Shown here one piece after another: positions 1-3,997 of a DNA stretch of 8,808 bases (within the stretch, counting starts at the first letter, position 1; each line of letters opens with the position of its first letter). The DNA is from Streptosporangiaceae bacterium (GTDB taxonomy: Bacteria > Actinomycetota > Actinomycetes > Streptosporangiales > Streptosporangiaceae). Both the position numbers and the translations under genes were made by a program. The DNA is taken from contig JASHTQ010000280.1 in NCBI GenBank assembly GCA_030040475.1, positions 1-8,808 on the forward strand, written 5' to 3'. The notes beneath the pieces were generated by a model that saw only the letters and a list, made by a program, of their open reading frames with translations, was not told the DNA's origin and ran no database searches.

Positions 1-827
1 TCATCGTCGCGGCCAGCCCCGAGCTGGACCCGGCCGACAAGCGGCTGTACGCGCTGCGCGACATCACCGCCACCGTCGAGTCGATCCCGCTGATCGCCAG
101 CTCGATCATGTCCAAGAAGGTGGCCGAGGGCACCAAGAGCCTGCTGCTCGACGTCAAGGTCGGCGTCGGCGCGTTCATGACCGACCTGGACCAGGCACGG
201 CTGCTCGCCCAGACGATGATCGGGATCGGCGAGGCCCACGGCGTGCGCACCGCCGCCATGCTCACCGACATGGACACGCCGCTCGGCCGGGCGGTCGGCA
301 ACGCGATCGAGGTCCAGGAGGCCATCGACGTGCTGAGCGGAGGCGGCCCCGACGACGTGCGGGACCTGTCGGTCGCGGAGGCCGAGGCGATGCTGCAGCT
401 GGCCGGCCTCGACGGCGACCCGGCCAAGGCCCTGGCCGACGGCCGGGCGCTGGAGAAGTTCCACGAGATGATCCGGGCCCAGGGCGGCGACCTCGGCCAG
501 CCGCTCGCACTGGGCCAGACGCTCGGCACCGTCACCGCGTGGCGGGACGGGGTGGTCACCCGCCTGGACGCGCTGCAGGTGGGGATGGCCTCGTGGCGGC
601 TGGGCGCCGGGCGGTCCCGCCCGGCAGAGCAGGTGTCGGCGGCCGCCGGGGTGATCTGCCACGCCAAGCCGGGCGAGCGCGTGGTCGCCGGCCAGCCCGT
701 CGTGGAACTGCGCGGCGACGACCCGGCGCGGCTGGAGGCAGCCAGGGCCGAACTGGACGGCGCGATCGACATCGGCGACGACCTCCCCGCCGCCAGCCCG
801 CTCGTCATCGAGCGCATCGGCCTGTGA
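1..827 (+). CDS. deoA: Thymidine phosphorylase, C-terminal part (5' end outside window)
   Basis: Catalyses reversible phosphorolysis of thymidine (and deoxyuridine) to the base and 2-deoxyribose-1-phosphate in pyrimidine salvage; cytoplasmic. The frame is open from base 3, giving 274 visible residues of a protein usually about 425 long, so roughly the first 150 are missing. An internal ATG at 108 is not the start, because conserved sequence continues upstream of it. The visible part begins in the family signature: LYALRD, then ATVESIPLIASSIMSKK. It contains the counterparts of the E. coli substrate-binding Arg171 (visible R19), Ser186 (S34) and Lys190 (K38). Next come DVKVGVGAFM and TDMDTPLGRAVGNAIEV, both typical of the alpha/beta phosphate-binding domain. 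The C-terminal pyrimidine nucleoside phosphorylase domain follows, with GRSRPAEQVSAAAGV and VICHAKPGERV. The gene ends in TGA at 825-827 and converges on the whiB-like gene. Family assignment is secure; exact pyrimidine preference is inferred. Confidence 0.96.
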   Translation, partial: IVAASPELDPADKRLYALRDITATVESIPLIASSIMSKKVAEGTKSLLLDVKVGVGAFMTDLDQARLLAQTMIGIGEAHGVRTAAMLTDMDTPLGRAVGNAIEVQEAIDVLSGGGPDDVRDLSVAEAEAMLQLAGLDGDPAKALADGRALEKFHEMIRAQGGDLGQPLALGQTLGTVTAWRDGVVTRLDALQVGMASWRLGAGRSRPAEQVSAAAGVICHAKPGERVVAGQPVVELRGDDPARLEAARAELDGAIDIGDDLPAASPLVIERIGL

Positions 828-1011
828 GCATCAGGTTAGCCGCGCCCGTCCTGGCGAGCCTGGCCGCGTCGGCCAGGTCGGCGAACTGCTGCCTGGTCAG
901 CGCCGCCACCACGACCCGCTGCCCGTCCGCGGTGCCGAACTCGCGGGTGAACCCGCCCCGCCAGCCGATCTCCCGCACCCCGGCGGGGGAGACGATCGCG
1001 TAACTGGACAT
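805..1011 (-). pseudogene. Fragment resembling a family III (CaiB/BaiF) CoA-transferase
   Basis: This 68-residue stretch is open from an ATG at 1011 and lies in a different frame from the WhiB tail it overlaps. Codon third positions here are nearly all G or C until about 850, so this frame, not the WhiB tail, looks like former coding sequence. The segment GGFTREFGTADGQRV, then VVAALTRQQFADLADA, resembles the internal stretch of CaiB/BaiF CoA-transferases and 2-methylfumaryl-CoA isomerases that reads roughly FGRDF-TADGRRVMVVALT-RQ. That match is from memory and not searched. No good ribosome-binding site precedes the ATG. The domain is far shorter than the roughly 400-residue family, and the 3' end runs 23 bases into deoA. 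Most likely it is a deletion remnant fused out of frame to whiB. It could also be a small unrelated protein or a WhiB C-terminal domain split by one frameshift. Confidence 0.4.
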
Positions 1012-1276
1012 GGACCCGAGCCGCGCTGGTCTCGCGCGGCCGCTGGCTGCGGAGGATCCGCCGCTCGTCCGGCGTGGTACCGCCCCACACGCCGTCGGTG
1101 ACCCCGTTGTCCAGCGCCCAGGCCAGGCACTGGATCCGCACCGCGCAGACGCGGCAGATCCGTTTCGCCTGCTCGGCCTGGCCGACCGCGGGTCCCGTGG
1201 TGCCGATGGGGAAGAACAGCTCCGGATCGGCGTCGCGGCAGGCGACGCCGTCACGCCAGTTGATGCTTACCGTCAT
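836..1276 (-). CDS. WhiB-family [4Fe-4S] transcriptional regulator with aberrant C-terminal extension
   Basis: WhiB-like proteins bind a [4Fe-4S] cluster through four cysteines and act with the principal sigma factor at target promoters. All four are present: C13 (in ACRDADPELFFP), C41 and C44 (ICRVC) and C50 (QCL), followed by the GVWGG turn at 62-66 and TPDERR. Sequence and spacing resemble the WhiB1/WblE group, which is about 84 residues long. The ATG at 1276 is chosen because it lies just before the conserved block and has GGAAGGGAG about 11 bases upstream; an earlier in-frame ATG at 1336 adds 20 unrelated residues. The odd feature is length: the frame stays open to a TAA at 836-838, giving 146 residues. 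After about residue 85 the protein turns into Arg/Gly-rich sequence whose codons lose the G/C third-position bias, while the bias moves to another frame. I infer loss of the original stop or a frameshift near the normal end. The functional core looks intact. Confidence 0.9.
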   Translation of the reverse strand: MTVSINWRDGVACRDADPELFFPIGTTGPAVGQAEQAKRICRVCAVRIQCLAWALDNGVTDGVWGGTTPDERRILRSQRPRETSAARVHVQLRDRLPRRGAGDRLAGRVHPRVRHRGRAAGRGGGADQAAVRRPGRRGQARQDGRG

Positions 1277-1406
1277 CGCCGTGCCTGCTCCCTTCCGCTC
1301 CTTGTATGCCAGGGTCCAGCCGAGCAAGGTGAGCACGCATCACCCGTATTACGTGATTTCTCGCCATCATCCAGCCCCGCGGCCGCGACAGCATGGCCCG
1401 AACCGC

Positions 1407-1454
1407 GCACCACCTCCCGTTCGGCAAAAATTCTTTCCGAACGGGCCCTGGTGC
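1407..1454. repeat. Palindromic hairpin element, copy 1
   Basis: An imperfect inverted repeat with arms at 1407-1424 and 1437-1454. It has outer GCACCA/TGGTGC and inner CCCGTTCGG/CCGAACGGG pairing around the A/T-rich centre CAAAAATTCTTT. A related sequence lies at 6346-6402, sharing the GCACCAC end, the CAAAAAT-CTTT centre, AAACGGGCC-like sequence and the TGGTGC end. The A/T-rich core is out of character for this DNA. It lies upstream of the whiB-like gene, not at a gene end, so simple terminator function does not explain this copy. Confidence 0.7.
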
Positions 1455-1561
1455 TACGGCCCGCGTTCGCGTCCGCCGGCGGGGTGGCGCACGCGCGGCG
1501 GCCCGAGCCGATTCCCGTCAGCCCCGTCCGTCACTGTGCTCCCTCAGTTGTTAAGCCCCGC

Positions 1562-1617
1562 CCGCAACGATGTAAGCCTGTAGCGGTTGCAACCGCCACG
1601 TCCTTACATCGTTGCGG
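1562..1617. repeat. Nested palindrome (15-bp arms around a 14-bp palindrome)
   Basis: The outer arms CCGCAACGATGTAAG (1562-1576) and CTTACATCGTTGCGG (1603-1617) are perfect reverse complements. Between them lies a second perfect palindrome, GCGGTTGCAACCGC (1583-1596). The two share a common axis to within about half a base. No T-run follows either arm, so an intrinsic terminator is unlikely. The symmetry suits a two-site operator for a dimeric regulator, or a cruciform or recombination site. No intact gene starts or ends within 200 bp that would identify the partner. Confidence 0.8.
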
Positions 1618-1747
1618 TCTGGAACCGGGCTCCTCGGCGCTTGTCCGGGGGAGGTTGCCGTGCGGCCCGCGGGCGATCGGGGTCGAGGGCGGGCATGAGG
1701 GCCCGGCCGCGTTCGGTCAGCCGGTCGGCGACGGTGACCGGGGGCCG
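1604..1747 (-). pseudogene. Possible C-terminal remnant of an HxlR-type winged-helix regulator
   Basis: Reading the minus strand, the stretch VTVADRLTERGRALMPALD resembles the last strand and helix of HxlR-family regulators, which commonly end in something like YRLTERGRALLPALDAL. Codons in this short part are almost all G/C-ending. Both sides then degrade into Pro/Arg-rich sequence. The frame ends in a TAA at 1604-1606, inside the right arm of the nested palindrome. No helix-turn-helix or conserved N-terminal cysteine is found upstream. This is a short match and could be chance. Confidence 0.3.
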
Positions 1748-1817
1748 TCGCGGACGGCGCGGCTCGCGTGCGGGCTGGATGAACTGCCGCGCCCGGGGCT
1801 CTGCAGGCGATCGCGGC

Positions 1818-1880
1818 GCCGTGCCCGCCGTGCCTGCCGTGCCCGCCATACCCGCCGTGCCCGCCGCGCGCGCCGTCCCC
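1818..1880. repeat. Seven-unit 9-bp tandem repeat (GCCGTGCCC)
   Basis: Seven consecutive 9-base units start at 1818. The consensus is GCCGTGCCC, with variants GCCGTGCCT, GCCATACCC, GCCGCGCGC and GCCGTCCCC toward the right end. The unit is a multiple of three, so any frame through it gives three-residue repeats; that explains the AVP- or GTA-type strings in conceptual translations. It is a minisatellite-like tract in non-coding DNA about 120 bp before adk. Confidence 0.75.
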
Positions 1881-2001
1881 GTGACCCGGGCGCCCGCCGG
1901 CTGCCCAACAGGGAATAATAGCTACAAGTCGGGCGGCTGAACCGCCGGCAGACGATACTGGCAAGCGGGGCCTGCGTTGGGCTGGAGGTAGTGCCGTCGT
2001 C

Positions 2002-2625
2002 ATGGTGCGGGTGATCATGCTGTCGCCGCCGGGCGCCGGGAAGGGCACGCACAGCAAGTGGCTCGCGGAGCAGACGGGAGCCGTGCACATCTCCTCCGGT
2101 GAGCTGCTGCGGGCGGAGGCGGCGAGCCGATCCGACCTGGGGCGGCAGGTCGCCGCGTACACCGCGCGCGGTGACCTCGTCCCGGACGAGCTGATCTTCA
2201 GCATCCTGGTGCCGATCGTGGTCGCCGCGGTCCGCGACACCGGCGGTTACGTGCTTGACGGGTTCCCGCGCACGATGCCGCAGGCGCTGCGCGCGGCCGA
2301 GATCGGCGTCGAGCTCTCGCTGACGAGCAACGCCGTCATCTACCTGACCGCGCCGGAGGAAGAGCTCGTCAGCCGGCTGCTCGACCGGGCGCAGCGCGAC
2401 GGCAGGGACGATGACACGCTGGAGGTGATCCGGCACCGGCTCGTCGTCTTCGCCGCCGAGACCGCTCCGCTTGTCGACTACTACCGCGGCCGCGACATCC
2501 TGCTCGAGCTGAGCACCGACCGCCCCGAGACGGACGTGCAAGCGGACCTGCGGGACTGGCTGGAATCCCGCGGGCTGATGCCGCCGGTGGCCGGGGGAGC
2601 CCAGGCCGCGGAGGCTACCGGCTGA
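2002..2625 (+). CDS. adk: Adenylate kinase-like nucleoside monophosphate kinase (short LID)
   Basis: Adenylate kinases interconvert ATP + AMP and 2 ADP in the cytoplasm. This 207-residue protein has the P-loop SPPGAGKGTH (8-17) and the AMP-site helix HISSGELLR (29-37; usually ISTGEL/DLLR). It also has GDLVPDEL (57-64), the core LDGFPRTMPQA (85-95) and the LID arginine region RDGRDDD (132-138), followed by an ETAPLVDYY-like segment. The LID has no inserted zinc or beta domain, as in the short M. tuberculosis enzyme. The C-terminal 20 residues are Ala/Gly-rich and look dispensable. The ATG at 2002 is preceded by GGAGG at 1984-1988, 13 bases away, which is rather long. Housekeeping adk normally sits between secY and map; none of those are here, so this is probably a paralogue. 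Ser replaces Gly at P-loop position 8 and His replaces Gln at 17, so substrate preference may differ. Confidence 0.9.
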   Translation: MVRVIMLSPPGAGKGTHSKWLAEQTGAVHISSGELLRAEAASRSDLGRQVAAYTARGDLVPDELIFSILVPIVVAAVRDTGGYVLDGFPRTMPQALRAAEIGVELSLTSNAVIYLTAPEEELVSRLLDRAQRDGRDDDTLEVIRHRLVVFAAETAPLVDYYRGRDILLELSTDRPETDVQADLRDWLESRGLMPPVAGGAQAAEATG

Positions 2626-2755
2626 CGACGGGCAGGATCAGCCTGCTGGGGCAGTCGGGTCCGTGCAGCACGCGGTCGACGGGAGCATGACCCGCCGCAC
2701 GTGCTCGCCGTCCCGCACGGCCACCATGAGGGTCCTTTTCCACCGTGAAGGCCAT
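2615..2755 (-). pseudogene. Vestige of a small gene with frame-switching coding signal
   Basis: A 46-codon minus-strand frame runs from an ATG at 2755 to a TAG at 2615, overlapping the adk end by 11 bases. Its first part (MAFTVEKDPHGG) and last part (VDRVLHGPDCPSRLILPVV) read like protein, and the last part has G/C-ending codons. In the middle, the G/C-ending codons belong to a different frame, which reads VAVRDGEHVRRVML. That frame has its own ATG at 2727 with AAAGGA about 6 bases upstream, and stops at 2638. Two compensating indels would explain this. I do not recognise the family. It lies directly downstream of the lacI-type gene on the same strand. Confidence 0.3.
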
Positions 2756-2838
2756 TCCCGGTCCCTCCGCGTGACGGTGACGATGCCGGAATCAGCGTAG
2801 AACGGCCCCTTTCCTACTGTCAGGTGCCCGCCCGGCGG

Positions 2839-3831
2839 TCAGGCGCTCTGCCGCCGGACCAGGCTGAAGGGCGGCATCGACGAGGCGTGCCGCGGCACGG
2901 GGCTGCCGTCGAGCACCGCGCTGGCCCTGGCCCACAGCTGGCGGGCGAAGTCGGTGACGTGCAGCCGGATCGTGGTCAGGGCCGGCCGGGTGTAGGCGCT
3001 CACGGCCTCGTCGTCCATGCCGATGACCGCGAGGTCGCCCGGCACGCCGAGGACGGCCTCGCTCGCGGCCGCGAGGCAGGCCACGGCGTAGACGTCGTTG
3101 TAGCAGGCGACCGCGGTCACCGGTTCGCGCCGGCTCGCCCAGGCCCGCAGGACAAGCGCCAGCTCGCCGACCGGCACGTCGGGCGGCGCCGCGAGCTCGG
3201 CGACCTGCGGCGGGTCCAGGCCAAGGTCCGCGCAGGCCGACCGGGCGCCGGCCAGCCGGGGTGCGGCGAACATGCCGAACCGCGGATCGGCCGTGGTCAG
3301 GTAGCCCAGCCGGCGGTGGCCCCGGGAGGCGAGGTAGCGGATCTGGAGGGCCGCGACGGTGTGGCCGGCGTCCGGGTCGGTGCCGGTGCCGGTCTCGATG
3401 CTCGGGATCCGGGCTCGGGCGAGAAGCTCTCGTTGCCCCTCGTCCAGGCGGCCCAGGGTGATGGCCATGGCCGGCTGCAGGTGCGCCAGGGTCGCGGCCA
3501 GCTCGCCCGGATCGTGCTGCTGCCAGATCACCAGGGACCGGCCGCTCGCGGCGACCTCGGCGGAGAGGGTGTCGATCATGACCGAGAGGTTGGCGCCGTA
3601 CGGGATGCCGGCGTTGATGAACAAGACGAGCCTGGACTCGCCGGCGCGCAGCGTCCGCGCGGCGGCGTGCGGGGTGTAGTCAAGTTCCTGCGCCGCGGCA
3701 AGCACCCGCTGCCGGGTGGCATCGGGGATCGACTGATGGGTCACGTCGTTCAGCACGTAGCTCACGGTGGCGCGGGACACCCCGGCCCGCCGGGCCACGT
3801 CGGCGCTGGTAGACCTGCGCGCAGAGTCCAT
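2839..3831 (-). CDS. LacI-family transcriptional regulator, probable repressor of the GH3 gene
   Basis: This 330-residue protein has the classic LacI/GalR layout. An N-terminal helix-turn-helix covers about residues 8-28 (TSADVARRAGVSRATVSYVLN). It is followed by the hinge region (PDATRQRVL, then YTPHAAARTLRAG) and a periplasmic-binding-protein-like effector and dimer domain to the end, including YLASRGHRRLGYLTT and the VIGMDDEAVSAYTRPALTT signature. Proteins of this type bind palindromic operators and release on sugar binding. The ATG at 3831 is chosen because it starts just before the HTH and has GGGAAGGG about 4 bases upstream. An in-frame ATG at 3903 with AGAAGG 5-6 bases upstream would add a 24-residue Pro/Ala-rich leader and cannot be excluded. 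The gene is divergent from the beta-glucosidase, and palindromic operator candidates lie between them. A beta-gluco-oligosaccharide effector is inferred from this context. Confidence 0.93.
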   Translation of the reverse strand: MDSARRSTSADVARRAGVSRATVSYVLNDVTHQSIPDATRQRVLAAAQELDYTPHAAARTLRAGESRLVLFINAGIPYGANLSVMIDTLSAEVAASGRSLVIWQQHDPGELAATLAHLQPAMAITLGRLDEGQRELLARARIPSIETGTGTDPDAGHTVAALQIRYLASRGHRRLGYLTTADPRFGMFAAPRLAGARSACADLGLDPPQVAELAAPPDVPVGELALVLRAWASRREPVTAVACYNDVYAVACLAAASEAVLGVPGDLAVIGMDDEAVSAYTRPALTTIRLHVTDFARQLWARASAVLDGSPVPRHASSMPPFSLVRRQSA

Positions 3832-3946
3832 GTCACCCTTCCCCGGCGGGAGCGGAGCCCCGGCTGCCGCCGGGCGTGAGTACCCGGCCGCGCGATAGCG
3901 CATGGCCGCCTTCTCTTGTGTTCGGGACCCGCCCGTGCAACAGTAG

Positions 3947-3973
3947 CTTACACGTGTCAGTTACACGTGTAAG
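3947..3973. promoter_or_regulatory. 27-bp palindromic operator candidate between lacI-type gene and bglX
   Basis: A perfect inverted repeat: arms CTTACACGTGT (3947-3957) and ACACGTGTAAG (3963-3973) around the 5-base centre CAGTT. It can also be read as two adjacent 12-bp half-overlapping palindromes, TTACACGTGTCA (one mismatch) and TTACACGTGTAA (perfect, 3961-3972), with centres 13 bp apart. A/T-rich ends and a central CG are typical of LacI-family operators. The site lies 25 bp before the bglX ATG and could control both divergent promoters. Confidence 0.75.
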
Positions 3974-3987
3974 TCGAAATATTTCGA
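3974..3987. promoter_or_regulatory. Second palindrome (TCGAAATATTTCGA) abutting the bglX ribosome-binding site
   Basis: A perfect 14-bp palindrome directly follows the 27-bp operator candidate. Its last bases overlap the start of the bglX ribosome-binding site (GAAGGAG, 3986-3992, 5 bases before the ATG). CGAAA/TTTCG half-sites are common in LacI-family operators, but the core differs from the neighbouring TTACACGTGTAA site, so it may bind a second regulator. A protein bound here would also block transcription into bglX. Confidence 0.55.
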
Positions 3988-3997
3988 AGGAGTCCCG

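Larger units (their letters stand above)
1277..2001. other. Long intergenic region without an intact gene
   Basis: About 725 bp between the whiB-like start and adk. The first ~60 bp hold the whiB leader and ribosome-binding site. The rest holds the hairpin repeat at 1407-1454, the nested palindrome at 1562-1617, a minus-strand coding remnant at 1604-1747, a 9-bp tandem repeat at 1818-1880 and the adk leader. The open frames through here have poor codon bias and no recognisable full domain, so I annotate none of them as a gene. A small hairpin (GGCGG-CTGAA-CCGCC, about 1932-1946) lies some 55 bases before adk. No convincing -35/-10 pair could be picked by eye for whiB or adk. Confidence 0.6.

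Noticed and set aside
1339..1357. ATCAC-N9-GTGAT inverted repeat upstream of whiB, considered as a CRP site because mycobacterial whiB1 is CRP-controlled
   Set aside because: CRP sites read GTGA-N6-TCAC; here the half-sites are the wrong way round, and 5-base arms are weak.
1562..1617. CRISPR repeat or intrinsic terminator explanation for the nested palindrome
   Set aside because: Only one copy, no spacer pattern, and no T-run after either arm.
1010..1918. Plus-strand 302-codon open frame opposite whiB and through the intergenic region
   Set aside because: Opposite to the conserved WhiB cysteines and low-complexity at its end; no domain or codon support.
2701..2820. Possible third copy of the hairpin element (AACGGCCCC, CCTTTTCC motifs)
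   Set aside because: It shares only short A/T- and G/C-rich words; the GCACCA/TGGTGC ends and the CAAAAAT centre are missing.
2824..3879. Plus-strand open frame opposite the lacI-type gene
   Set aside because: Antisense shadow; the minus-strand frame has a complete LacI-family domain order.
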